DNA from: Knoellia locipacati
GTDB taxonomy: Bacteria; Actinomycetota; Actinomycetes; Actinomycetales; Dermatophilaceae
DNA length: 64,000 nt
Assembly: GCF_007992835.1 (NCBI RefSeq)
Contig: NZ_BKBA01000003.1
Span: 186,001 to 250,000, forward strand
Reading direction: 5' to 3'
Numbering within the stretch: the first letter of the stretch is position 1; every line of letters begins with the position of its first letter. Shown here piece by piece: positions 1 to 7,788 of the stretch. Both the position numbers and the translations under genes were made by a program. The notes beneath the pieces are model-generated. The model saw only the letters and a list, made by a program, of their open reading frames with translations, was not told the DNA's origin and searched no databases.

Positions 1-1
1 C

Positions 2-190
2 GGACGCTGGGGACGGCATACGGAGGTCGTGGAGGCGGTGACCACCGCGCTCGCCGACGCGGGAGGCGTCGCCACCACGGTCGAACGCGCCGGCATCACC
101 GACGACGCACCCCTCACCGGAGCCCGGATCCACGCTCTCGGCGAGTTGCTCGCAACGTGGTCCGCGCAGCCGGGCACCGTGTCAACATGA
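2..190 (+). CDS. C-terminal end of an unidentified protein (5' cut off)
   Basis: An open frame runs from the window edge to a TGA at 188-190 and gives 62 residues with no start inside the window. Composition (alternating Val/Ala/Glu helix, then GARIHALGELLATW near the end) looks like a genuine alpha-helical C-terminus and codon usage is GC3-rich like its neighbours. I do not recognise the family. It precedes the permease gene by 162 bp and may belong to the same catabolic region. The stop is followed by a 13-bp palindrome (CCGTGT G ACACGG, 203-215) that could end or regulate transcription. Confidence 0.5.
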   Translation, partial: GRWGRHTEVVEAVTTALADAGGVATTVERAGITDDAPLTGARIHALGELLATWSAQPGTVST

Positions 191-250
191 CGCGTATGAC
201 AGCCGTGTGACACGGGCCACCCCGAGTTGCCAACGGTCCGCGGGCTCCCC

Positions 251-294
251 TGTCAGAGATTGACGAATGTCCCGGAGGACCGCACAACTAGCGT
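251..294 (+). promoter_or_regulatory. Promoter/operator region of the nucleobase permease
   Basis: A TAGCGT hexamer at 289-294 fits the actinobacterial -10 pattern TANNNT; the same hexamer precedes the gene at 12852. Upstream, 251-264 carries TGTCAGAGATTGAC. Its core recurs in front of the hyuA gene (7739-7749 direct, 7778-7788 inverted), so it may bind a shared regulator. No well-spaced -35 for TAGCGT is visible. Confidence 0.4.
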
Positions 295-352
295 CCTCAT
301 CACCACGACGACGTGACCCCTGCACGCCGTCCGCTGACGAAAGTAGGCACAC

Positions 353-1864
353 ATGGCTCTTGGTCTTGGTTGGAAGGTCAAGGAGGGCACGCTCGGGCTC
401 GATGACGTCGTCGCGCCCGACGAGCGCCTGGACTGGGGTCGCACCGTCGGCCTCGGCGCACAGCACGTGGTCGCGATGTTCGGCGCCACCTTCGTCTTCC
501 CGCTGGTCATGGGTCTCAACCCCCAGCTGGCGATCATGATGAGCGGTATCGCGACCATCGCGTTCCTGCTCATCGTCCAGGGCCGCGTCCCGAGCTACCT
601 CGGCACGTCCGCCGCGTTCGTCGGTGGTGTCGCCGCCATCCGCGCGCAGGGTGGCGACTCCTCGGAGGTCACCGGCGCGATCCTCGTGGCCGGTGTCGTG
701 CTCGCCCTCGTCGGCGTCGCGATCCACTTCGTCGGCTCTGGCGTGCTGCACAAGGTGCTGCCGCCCGTCGTCACCGGCGCGGTCGTCATGCTCATCGGCT
801 TCAACCTCGCCCCCGTCGTGGCCAACATCTACTGGCCGCAGGACCAGTGGGTCGCCCTGCTGACGATGCTCTTCACGATCGTCTGCGCCGTGGCCTTCAA
901 GGGCTTCATCAGCCGGATCGCGATCTTCCTCGCGCTGATCTTCGGCACGCTGCTCTCGTGGATCCTCGACAAGACCGCGGGTCAGATCAACTCCGTCCTC
1001 GGTGGCGCCACCGAGGCGACCGACCACTTCCGCTGGAACACCGCGGGCATCGGTGACGCCGCCTGGTTCGGCTTCCCGGCCAAGACGATCTTCAACGCCG
1101 ACGGCACCGAGGTCCCCGGCTGGCACACCCCGAGCTTCTCCACCGCGGCGATCCTCCTCGTGCTCCCCGCCGTCATCGCCCTCATCGCCGAGAACACCGG
1201 CCACGTCAAGGCCGTCGCCGAGATGACCGGCCACAACCTCGACAAGGACATGGGCCGCGCGATCGCCGCCGACGGCGTCGGCACGATCCTCGCCTCCTCC
1301 GTGGGTGGCTCGCCGACCACGACCTACGCCGAGAACATCGGTGTCATGGCCGCGACCCGCGTCTACTCGACCGCCGCCTACTACGTCGCCGCGCTCGTCG
1401 CCATCCTCTTCGGCCTCTCGCCCAAGTTCGGCGCCCTCGTGGCCTCCGTCCCCGGCGGCGTCCTCGGCGGCATCACGGTCGTCCTCTACGGCATGATCGG
1501 CCTGCTCGGCGCCAAGATCTGGAAGGAGAACGGGGTCGACTTCGCGAACCCGATCAACCTCGTCCCGGTCGCGGCCGGCATCGTCATCGGCATCGGTGAC
1601 GTCAAGATGAAGTTCAGCGAGGACTTCACCCTGAGCGGCATCGCCCTCGGCACGATCGTCGCCATCGGCGCCTTCCACCTCGCCCGCTCGATCGCACCCG
1701 CCGACCTGCGCCACCGCGCCGACGGGCACGGGGCCACCGGAGGCACCGCGATCACCACCGGAGACCGCGTCTACGGTGACGAGGACGGCATCGACGACCT
1801 CTACCAGTCCGGCTACCCGGGCGACCCGGGCCGGCGCGACCAGGACCGCGACCGCAGGCCCTGA
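353..1864 (+). CDS. NCS2-family nucleobase permease (uracil/xanthine type)
   Basis: A 503-residue polytopic membrane protein that should import a nucleobase by proton symport. About 12-14 hydrophobic segments lie between residues 45 and 450. The NCS2 signature is visible near residues 317-335 (GGSPTTTYAENIGVMAA), closest in style to UraA/RutG uracil carriers; the family also includes xanthine and urate carriers, so the substrate is not settled. The last ~50 residues are a hydrophilic Arg/Asp-rich tail. AGTAGG at 342-347 precedes the ATG at a short but usable distance. The gene ends in a strong terminator (1872-1909), so it is probably transcribed apart from the Mo-hydroxylase operon although its role fits it. 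Confidence 0.88.
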   Translation: MALGLGWKVKEGTLGLDDVVAPDERLDWGRTVGLGAQHVVAMFGATFVFPLVMGLNPQLAIMMSGIATIAFLLIVQGRVPSYLGTSAAFVGGVAAIRAQGGDSSEVTGAILVAGVVLALVGVAIHFVGSGVLHKVLPPVVTGAVVMLIGFNLAPVVANIYWPQDQWVALLTMLFTIVCAVAFKGFISRIAIFLALIFGTLLSWILDKTAGQINSVLGGATEATDHFRWNTAGIGDAAWFGFPAKTIFNADGTEVPGWHTPSFSTAAILLVLPAVIALIAENTGHVKAVAEMTGHNLDKDMGRAIAADGVGTILASSVGGSPTTTYAENIGVMAATRVYSTAAYYVAALVAILFGLSPKFGALVASVPGGVLGGITVVLYGMIGLLGAKIWKENGVDFANPINLVPVAAGIVIGIGDVKMKFSEDFTLSGIALGTIVAIGAFHLARSIAPADLRHRADGHGATGGTAITTGDRVYGDEDGIDDLYQSGYPGDPGRRDQDRDRRP

Positions 1865-1871
1865 GACTCAC

Positions 1872-1909
1872 CGCCGCCCCGCCCGGGGCCGACTCCGGGC
1901 GGGGCGGCG
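1872..1909 (+). terminator. Rho-independent-like terminator after the permease
   Basis: A perfect 15-bp GC-rich inverted repeat (arms 1872-1886 and 1895-1909, 8-nt loop) begins 8 bp after the permease stop codon. It separates the permease from the Mo-hydroxylase operon. No U-tract follows, as is common in actinobacteria. Confidence 0.7.
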
Positions 1910-1958
1910 CCATTCCCCCAGAACGCACAGCACGACCAGCAGGCAAGGAGCCCTCCAG

Positions 1959-2861
1959 GTGAAACCCGCACCGTTCGTGCACCACTCCCCCCGCACGCTC
2001 GACGAGGCCGTCGCGGTCCTCGGTGACGTGGGGCACGACGGCAAGGTCCTCGCCGGAGGCCAGAGCCTCATCCCGGTGCTCAACATGCGGCTCGCGCAGC
2101 CCGCGCACCTCGTCGACATCAACCGGGTGGCCGGCCTCGACACCGTGACCGTCACCGACACCTCCGTGCGTGTCGGTGCCATCGTGCGGCACGCGCAGCT
2201 CGAGAAGCACGACGGCGCGTATGCCGTCCTCCCCCTCCTGCGTCAGGCGCTCCGCAACGTGGCCCACCCGGCCATCCGCAACCGCGGCACCACGGTCGGC
2301 TCCATCGCGCACGCCGACGCCGCCGGTGAGATGCCCTCGATCGCCGTCCTCACCGACGCCGTCATCGAGGCGATCGGGCCGCGCGGTCGACGCGAGATCG
2401 CAGCGCGCGAGTTCTTCGAGGGGCCGCTCCAGACGCTGCTCGAGGCCGACGAGATCCTCGAGGCCGTGCGCTTCGGACGTTTCGCCCCCGGCACCCGCAC
2501 CGCGTTCCTCGAGTCCGCCCGCCGCCACGGCGACTACGCCCTCGCCGGGCTCGGCGTCGCCGTCGACGTCGAGGGCGACGGACCCGACGCGGTCGTGCGC
2601 GGTGCGCGTGCGGCATACGTCTCGGTCACGGACATCCCCGTCGTCCTCGACCTCTCCGAAGCCGTTGCGGGACAGCGGGTCTCGTCGGCGAGCTGGGACG
2701 GCGTCGAGGAGCTCGTGCAGGCGGGTATCGCGCCCGAGGCCGACATCCACGCGAGCAGCGACTACCGCCGCGCGCTCGCCGTCGAGCTCACCAGGCGGGC
2801 GCTGACCACTGCAGCCACGACCACCGAGCCGGCGACCACCACGACCGAGGGACACGCATGA
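1959..2861 (+). CDS. Molybdenum hydroxylase, FAD-binding medium subunit (CoxM-like)
   Basis: A 300-residue FAD-binding subunit of a xanthine oxidase-family hydroxylase. It passes electrons from the iron-sulfur subunit to the acceptor. FAD-contact motifs AGGQSLIP (about residues 32-39) and NRGTTVGS (about 107-114) are present, followed by a CO dehydrogenase flavoprotein C-terminal domain. The start is the GTG at 1959, chosen because AAGGAG lies at 1945-1950 and because the family begins with a K-P-A-x-F-like segment; the frame is open further upstream but without similarity. The stop overlaps the next ATG (ATGA), so the subunits are translationally coupled. Confidence 0.88.
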   Translation: MKPAPFVHHSPRTLDEAVAVLGDVGHDGKVLAGGQSLIPVLNMRLAQPAHLVDINRVAGLDTVTVTDTSVRVGAIVRHAQLEKHDGAYAVLPLLRQALRNVAHPAIRNRGTTVGSIAHADAAGEMPSIAVLTDAVIEAIGPRGRREIAAREFFEGPLQTLLEADEILEAVRFGRFAPGTRTAFLESARRHGDYALAGLGVAVDVEGDGPDAVVRGARAAYVSVTDIPVVLDLSEAVAGQRVSSASWDGVEELVQAGIAPEADIHASSDYRRALAVELTRRALTTAATTTEPATTTTEGHA

Positions 2862-3391
2862 CCGACACCGACCAGACCGCACCCGCCCTCGTGGACGTGA
2901 CGCTTCGGGTCAACGGCGTCGAGCACACCCGGACCGTCGAACCCCGCCGCCTGCTCTCGGACTTCCTGCGCCACGACCTGCGGCTCACCGGCACCCACGT
3001 CGGGTGCGAGCACGGCGTCTGCGGCGCGTGCACCGTCCTCGTCGACGGCGACCCGATGCGCTCGTGCCTGATGTTCGCCGTCTCGGCCCAGGAGCACGAG
3101 CTCACGACGGTCGAGGGCCTCGGCACGCAGGAGGCCATGGGCCCCGTCCAGCAGGCGTTCGTCGAGTGCCACGGACTCCAGTGCGGCTTCTGCACACCGG
3201 GATTCGTCACGACGATCTCCGCCTTCATCGAGGAGAACCCCGACCCCACGCTCGAGGAGGCGCGCGAGGCGATCTCGGGCAACCTCTGTCGCTGCACCGG
3301 CTACCAGAACATCTGCAAGGCCGTCGTGCGCGCCGCCGAGATCAGGCGCGAGCGGTCCACGAGCAGCACCGAGGCGGGTGAGCGCGCGTGA
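2858..3391 (+). CDS. Molybdenum hydroxylase, 2Fe-2S small subunit (CoxS-like)
   Basis: A 177-residue protein with both [2Fe-2S] clusters of the family. The plant-type ferredoxin cluster uses Cys50, Cys55, Cys58 and Cys70 (GCEHGVCGACTV); the alpha-helical cluster uses Cys109, Cys112, Cys144 and Cys146 (CGFCTPG and CRCTGYQN). It relays electrons from the molybdenum site to FAD. The length is typical. Its ATG overlaps the FAD-subunit stop and its own stop overlaps the GTG of the large subunit, so the M-S-L order is a single coupled operon. Confidence 0.93.
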   Translation: MTDTDQTAPALVDVTLRVNGVEHTRTVEPRRLLSDFLRHDLRLTGTHVGCEHGVCGACTVLVDGDPMRSCLMFAVSAQEHELTTVEGLGTQEAMGPVQQAFVECHGLQCGFCTPGFVTTISAFIEENPDPTLEEAREAISGNLCRCTGYQNICKAVVRAAEIRRERSTSSTEAGERA

Positions 3392-5826
3392 CCACCCGCC
3401 AGTTCGGCGCCCCCGTCCAGCGCAAGGAGGACCCGCGCCTCGTCACCGGCAACGGGCGCTACCTCGACGACCTGGGGCACACGGCATACGAGGTCGCCTT
3501 CGTCCGCAGCCCGCACGCCCACGCGCGGATCACCGACATCGACGTCGACGGCGCGCTCGAGGTCGACGGGGTCATCGCCGTCTACACCCACGAGGACCTC
3601 GACGGTCCGGTCGGCGACCGCCTCCCGCTGCTCATCCCCCACCCGAGCATCGTCGCCGGGCGCACCGGCCACGCCCTGGCCAAGGACGACGTCAACCACG
3701 TCGGCGAGGCCATCGTCATGGTCGTCGCGCGCGACCGCTACCTCGCCGAGGACGCCGCCCAGCGCATCGTCGTGAGCTACGACTTCCTGCCTCCCATCGT
3801 CGGGCTGGAGAAGTCCCGTGACGGCGAGGGTCTCGTCCACGACGACGCACCGGGCAACGTCGCGGCACACCTGCTCCAGGAGGTCGGCAACGTCGAGGCC
3901 GCGATGGCCAAGGCGCCGCGCACCCTCACCCTCGACCTCGAGATCGAGCGCAGCGCGTGCATGCCGATGGAGGGCAAGGGCGTCCTCGCGCACTGGGACG
4001 CCGACGAGCAGCGGATGCGCATCCACTCGTCCACGCAGACCACGACCGGTGTGCGCGCCGCCGTCGCCTCCAAGCTCCAGCTGCCCCTCGCCCAGGTCGA
4101 GTGCATCGCGCCCGACGTCGGCGGCGGCTTCGGCGTCAAGATCATGCACCCGTGGCCGGAGGAGGTGCTCATCCCGTGGGCCGCGCGCAGGCTCGACCAC
4201 GACGTCAAGTGGACCGAGGACCGCCGCGAGCACTTCACCTCCAGCGCCCATGAGCGCGGCCAGCTCCAGCAGGTCACCGTCGGGTTCGACGACGACGGGC
4301 GGCTGCTCGCCCTCGACGTGAAGTTCTGGCACGACAACGGCGCCTACCTCCCCTATGGCGTCATCGTCCCGATCATCACCGCGACCCAGCTGCTCGGCCC
4401 CTACAAGCCGCAGAACTACCGCGTCGAGTTCTGGTCGATGTACACCAACACCGTTCTCGTGACGCCCTATCGGGGCGCCGGCCGCCCCCAGGGCTGCTTC
4501 GCGATGGAGCGGACGATGGACGCCATCGCCGCCGAGCTCGGCATCGACCGCACCGAGGTCCGCTCGCGCAACTTCATCCAGCCCGAGGAGATGCCCTACG
4601 ACCAGGGCCTGCTCTTCCAGGACGGCCGCCCGCTCAAGTACGACTCGGGCGACTTCCCCGCCTCCCTCGCCAAGCTCAAGGCGCTCGTGGGCTGGGACGA
4701 CTTCACGGCATACCGGGAGCAGGCGGAGGCCGAGGGGCGCAAGGTCGGTCTCGGCATCGGCTGCTACGTCGAGGGCACCGGAGTCGGCCCCTACGAGGGC
4801 GGGCACGTCCACGTCGAGACGAGCGGACGGGTCAACGTCGCCACCGGCCTCACCACCCAGGGCCAGGGGCACCAGACGATCCTCGCCCAGATCGTCGCCG
4901 ACGAGCTCGGCGTCTCGATCGACGACGTCCACGTCACCACCGGTGACACGAGGCGGATGCCGTATGCCGTGGGGACGTTCGCGTCGCGCGGTGCCGTGAT
5001 GTCGGGCAACGCCGTGGCACTGGCCGCGCGTGCGGTGAGGGCCAAGGCGCTGCGGATCGCCGCCGACGCGCTCGAGGTCAGCGAGGCCGACCTCCAGATC
5101 GAGGACGGCACGATCAGCGTCAAGGGCGCACCGCACGCCTCCATCGCGCTGTCGACCGTGGCCGTGATGTCGAACCCGCTCCGCTACGCCTTCGACGAGT
5201 CGGCCAAGGCCGCGACGCAGTTCGCCGGCGCGTTCGACCCCGACAAGCCGCCGGTCGCCGACGACGACGAGCCCGGCCTCGAGGGCAAGGACTACTACTC
5301 GCCCACGCAGGCGACCTTCGCCAACGGCATGCACGCCGCCATCGTCGAGACCGACCCGGTCACCGCCGAGATCACGATCCTGCGCTACTGCGTCATCCAC
5401 GACTGCGGCACCGTCGTCAACCCGATGATCGTCGAGGGCCAGGTCCACGGCGGCGTCGCGCAGGGCGTCGGCGGCGCGCTCTACGAGCGGATGGCCTACG
5501 ACGAGACCGGGCAGCTGCTCAACGCGTCGTTCATGGACTTCCTCATCCCCTACGCCTCCGAGGTCCCGCACATCGAGACCGACCACCTCGAGACGCCCTC
5601 GCCCCTCAACCCGTTGGGGATCAAGGGTGCCGGCGAGGCAGGCACCATCCCCGTCACCGCCGTCATCGCGTCGGCCATCGAGGACGCCGAGGGCTTCCCG
5701 ATCCGCTCGATGCCCATCAGCCCGACCGAGCTCTGGGACCTGCGACGTGAGCACGCCGCCGCCGCGCAGTCCACGAGCGCCTCGACCCCGACCACGACGA
5801 CGACCCCGACCCAGGAGTCCGCATGA
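3388..5826 (+). CDS. Molybdenum hydroxylase, catalytic large subunit (CoxL/XdhB-like)
   Basis: An 812-residue Mo-cytosine-dinucleotide-binding catalytic subunit. Visible are the Gly-rich VGGGFGVK (about 243-250), TPYRGAGRPQ (about 358-367) and GAGEAGTIP with the conserved active-site Glu near 748. The loop reads PYRGAGR, not the AYXCSFR of true form I CO dehydrogenase, so this is not a CO-oxidising CoxL of that type. Such enzymes hydroxylate nucleobases, aldehydes or N-heterocycles. Beside a uracil-type permease and a barbiturase-family gene, uracil/thymine dehydrogenase (EC 1.17.99.4) is the best candidate; a purine hydroxylase is the alternative. The start is GTG 3388, overlapping the previous stop. 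Confidence 0.88.
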   Translation: MTTRQFGAPVQRKEDPRLVTGNGRYLDDLGHTAYEVAFVRSPHAHARITDIDVDGALEVDGVIAVYTHEDLDGPVGDRLPLLIPHPSIVAGRTGHALAKDDVNHVGEAIVMVVARDRYLAEDAAQRIVVSYDFLPPIVGLEKSRDGEGLVHDDAPGNVAAHLLQEVGNVEAAMAKAPRTLTLDLEIERSACMPMEGKGVLAHWDADEQRMRIHSSTQTTTGVRAAVASKLQLPLAQVECIAPDVGGGFGVKIMHPWPEEVLIPWAARRLDHDVKWTEDRREHFTSSAHERGQLQQVTVGFDDDGRLLALDVKFWHDNGAYLPYGVIVPIITATQLLGPYKPQNYRVEFWSMYTNTVLVTPYRGAGRPQGCFAMERTMDAIAAELGIDRTEVRSRNFIQPEEMPYDQGLLFQDGRPLKYDSGDFPASLAKLKALVGWDDFTAYREQAEAEGRKVGLGIGCYVEGTGVGPYEGGHVHVETSGRVNVATGLTTQGQGHQTILAQIVADELGVSIDDVHVTTGDTRRMPYAVGTFASRGAVMSGNAVALAARAVRAKALRIAADALEVSEADLQIEDGTISVKGAPHASIALSTVAVMSNPLRYAFDESAKAATQFAGAFDPDKPPVADDDEPGLEGKDYYSPTQATFANGMHAAIVETDPVTAEITILRYCVIHDCGTVVNPMIVEGQVHGGVAQGVGGALYERMAYDETGQLLNASFMDFLIPYASEVPHIETDHLETPSPLNPLGIKGAGEAGTIPVTAVIASAIEDAEGFPIRSMPISPTELWDLRREHAAAAQSTSASTPTTTTTPTQESA

Positions 5827-6485
5827 AGATCTCCGGCACGGCCACCATGGCCGCCTCCCCCGAGCAGGTGTGGACCGCGGTCCACGACCCCGCCGTCCTC
5901 GCACGCTGCATCCCCGGGTGCCAGTCGCTGCGCGAGCTCTCACCCGGCCGCTACGCCATGACCGTCATGGCGGGTGTCGCGGCGATCAAGGGCTCGTACG
6001 ACGGCGAGGTCGCGATCACCGACGTCACCGAGCCGACCGCCTTCACGATGAAGGCCGAGGGCGCCGGCGCTCCGGGCACGATCGCGACGACCGTCGACGT
6101 CTCGCTCGCGCCGGGTGAGGGCGGCGGCACGGCGATCTCCTACGAGGCCGACGCCATCGTCGGCGGACCCATCGGCGGTGTCGGCCAGCGCATGCTCGCC
6201 GGCGTCGCCCGCAAGATGGCCGGCCAGATGTTCACCGCCCTCGACCGCGACATCGCAGGCGAGCGTCCCGCAGCCGCCGCACCCGCGGCTGTCGGTGCGG
6301 GGGCCGTCGCTGGTGGCGCGGGCGTGCCCGCACCCGTCGGCGCACAGCAGACCGGCGTGTATGCCGGCTCCGCGGCTTCCGCTGCGGCCGGCGGTTCCGG
6401 CTCGGGTTTTGTCCAGGGCGCCCTCTTCGGAGCGGGCGTCGCACTCGCCGGCGTCGTCGTCGGCTGGCTCATCGGAGGTCGCTGA
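5823..6485 (+). CDS. CoxG-like SRPBCC protein with C-terminal membrane anchor
   Basis: A 220-residue protein. Residues 1-145 form a CoxG/SRPBCC lipid-binding fold (opening MKISGTATM, then a GCQSL segment). A low-complexity Ala/Gly linker (about 150-195) follows and ends in one transmembrane helix closing with VVVGWLIGGR. In carbon monoxide oxidisers CoxG links the dehydrogenase to the membrane and its quinone pool; by analogy this protein may dock the Mo hydroxylase so that electrons enter the respiratory chain rather than NAD. It overlaps the large-subunit stop by ATGA, and its own stop overlaps the next ATG by one base. Confidence 0.85.
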   Translation: MKISGTATMAASPEQVWTAVHDPAVLARCIPGCQSLRELSPGRYAMTVMAGVAAIKGSYDGEVAITDVTEPTAFTMKAEGAGAPGTIATTVDVSLAPGEGGGTAISYEADAIVGGPIGGVGQRMLAGVARKMAGQMFTALDRDIAGERPAAAAPAAVGAGAVAGGAGVPAPVGAQQTGVYAGSAASAAAGGSGSGFVQGALFGAGVALAGVVVGWLIGGR

Positions 6486-7417
6486 TGCGTCCGTTCACTG
6501 CTGCTGCCATCCAGGTGGCGCCCGTCCGCGGGTCGCTCACCCCCCAGGTCATCGAGGCCAACATCGAGCGGTGCCTCGACTTCGTGCGGCGCTGCGTCGC
6601 CGAGACCGGTGCCGAGCTCGTCGTGCTGCCCGAGTCGGCGACGACCGGCTTCACGCCGGACTGCTCGACCGAGCAGCTCTGGGACCTCGTGAGCGAGCTG
6701 CCGGGCGCCATGTCGCAGCCGTTCCAGGACCTCGCCCGTGAGCTCGGCATCGTCCTCTGCGTCGGGACCTACGAGCGCGGCCCCGAGCGCGGGATCGTCT
6801 ACAACGCGTCGATCCTCGTCGACACCGACGGCTCGCTGCTCGGCGTCTATCGCAAGACCCACCCGTTCTGCACCGAGGCCGTCTCCGGCGGTGGCTGGGT
6901 CACGCCGGGCGATACGGTCACGGTGTCCGACACCGCCCTCGGCCGCATCGGCATGATCATCTGCTTCGACGGCGACTACCCGGAGCTGTCGCGGATCCAG
7001 GCCGTCCAGGGCGCCGAGATCATCTGCCGGCCGTCGGCGCTGCTCCGCTCGGCCGACATCTGGGAGCTCACGTCGCGGGCCCGTGCCTACGACAACCACG
7101 TCTACGTCATCGGCGCCAACGCGACCGGCATCGACCCGGCCGGGGTCATCTACTTCGGCAACAGCCACATCGTCACGCCCAACGCGACGATCGTGGCCAA
7201 GGCCGCGTCGCACGAGGGCTGGGTCTCGGCCCGTCTCGACCCCGAGACGGCGTTGTCGTCGCTCACCCCGGGCTCGAACATCTCGCAGGGGTTCGACCAC
7301 CTGCGTGACCGCAACCTCGACCTCATCCGCGGCCACCGCGAGGAGCTCGAGTCGCCGGCCAAGACGGCGTTCCCGCACGGCGGCCCGCGCCCGGACCACA
7401 AGCCCGAAGGCGACTGA
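6485..7417 (+). CDS. Nitrilase-superfamily amidohydrolase (candidate ureidomalonase)
   Basis: A 310-residue carbon-nitrogen hydrolase with the full catalytic set: Glu50 (VVLPES), Lys124 (YRKTHPF) and Cys160 (IICFDGDYPE). The family hydrolyses amides, N-carbamoyl amino acids, ureido compounds or nitriles. It is the last gene of the Mo-hydroxylase operon, joined by a one-base overlap to the CoxG-like gene. The oxidative pyrimidine pathway needs an enzyme that splits ureidomalonate (N-malonylurea hydrolase, EC 3.5.1.95); position and chemistry make this a candidate, but that is inference. A beta-ureidopropionase/N-carbamoylase role is equally possible from sequence alone. Confidence 0.8.
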   Translation: MRPFTAAAIQVAPVRGSLTPQVIEANIERCLDFVRRCVAETGAELVVLPESATTGFTPDCSTEQLWDLVSELPGAMSQPFQDLARELGIVLCVGTYERGPERGIVYNASILVDTDGSLLGVYRKTHPFCTEAVSGGGWVTPGDTVTVSDTALGRIGMIICFDGDYPELSRIQAVQGAEIICRPSALLRSADIWELTSRARAYDNHVYVIGANATGIDPAGVIYFGNSHIVTPNATIVAKAASHEGWVSARLDPETALSSLTPGSNISQGFDHLRDRNLDLIRGHREELESPAKTAFPHGGPRPDHKPEGD

Positions 7418-7455
7418 CCGCTCGAAGGCTCGCCGCGGCCACGATGGGCCGTCGC

Positions 7456-7647
7456 CACTGTGCACTGCTGCGCCCTCGCGCAGCAGTGCACAGTGCTGTT
7501 CGGGGCGGCAGTGCAGTGCTGCACCCCAGCGCAGCACTGCACTGTGCCGTTCGGGCTGACAGTGCACTGCTGTACCCCAGCGCAGCACTGCACTGTGCCG
7601 TTCGGGCAGACAGTGCACTGCTGCACCACGGCGCAGCAGTGCACAGC
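7456..7647. repeat. Array of four tandem palindromes (hairpins) of 51-53 bp period
   Basis: Four inverted repeats follow each other between the amidase stop (7417) and hyuA (7788). Unit 1 has perfect 17-bp arms (7456-7472 / 7479-7495). Unit 2 has 14-bp arms (7509-7522 / 7531-7544). Unit 3 has 13-bp arms with one mismatch (7560-7572 / 7583-7595). Unit 4 has 12-bp arms (about 7613-7624 / 7633-7644). All arms are variants of CAGTGCACTGCTGC, and units 1-4 are separated by CTGTTCGGGGCGG or CCGTTCGGGCNGA spacers. It may be a multi-hairpin terminator, a regulatory array or a REP-like element. It is the only content of 7418-7735 that I can identify. Confidence 0.85.
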
Positions 7648-7738
7648 GCGGGACGCGACGGAGACGTCGCGCAGGCGACCCCACCCGGCGACGACGCGGC
7701 ACTTGGTGGGGTTTGGGGCGATATCCGCGATCCGTTGG

Positions 7739-7788
7739 CAGAGATTGACAAGGCGACCACCCGGCATACCCCGCTTGAATCTCTGACA
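7739..7788 (+). promoter_or_regulatory. hyuA upstream site: paired CAGAGATT motifs around a TTGACA
   Basis: CAGAGATTGACA at 7739-7750 contains a perfect -35-like TTGACA (7745-7750). An inverted copy, AATCTCTGACA (7778-7788), ends at the hyuA ATG. The 11-base core CAGAGATTGAC also occurs at 253-263 before the permease. I see no convincing -10 element. The arrangement fits an operator for a regulator shared by the two units. Confidence 0.4.

Noticed and set aside
182-1729. Long minus-strand open frame of 515 codons opposite the permease
   Set aside because: The permease on the + strand has clear NCS2 motifs; the minus frame is Asp/Glu/Arg-rich mirror sequence typical of antisense frames in GC-rich DNA.
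3301-5943. 880-codon minus-strand frame opposite the Mo hydroxylase large subunit
   Set aside because: It mirrors a gene with intact MCD and active-site motifs; its own composition is antisense-like with no domain.
3388-6485. Form I CO dehydrogenase (coxMSL with coxG)
   Set aside because: Order and CoxG-like gene fit, but the large subunit has PYRGAGR rather than AYXCSFR, and no coxDEF genes are present.
7456-7647. CRISPR array
   Set aside because: Units are palindromic themselves, spacers are only ~13 bp and nearly identical, and no cas genes are nearby.
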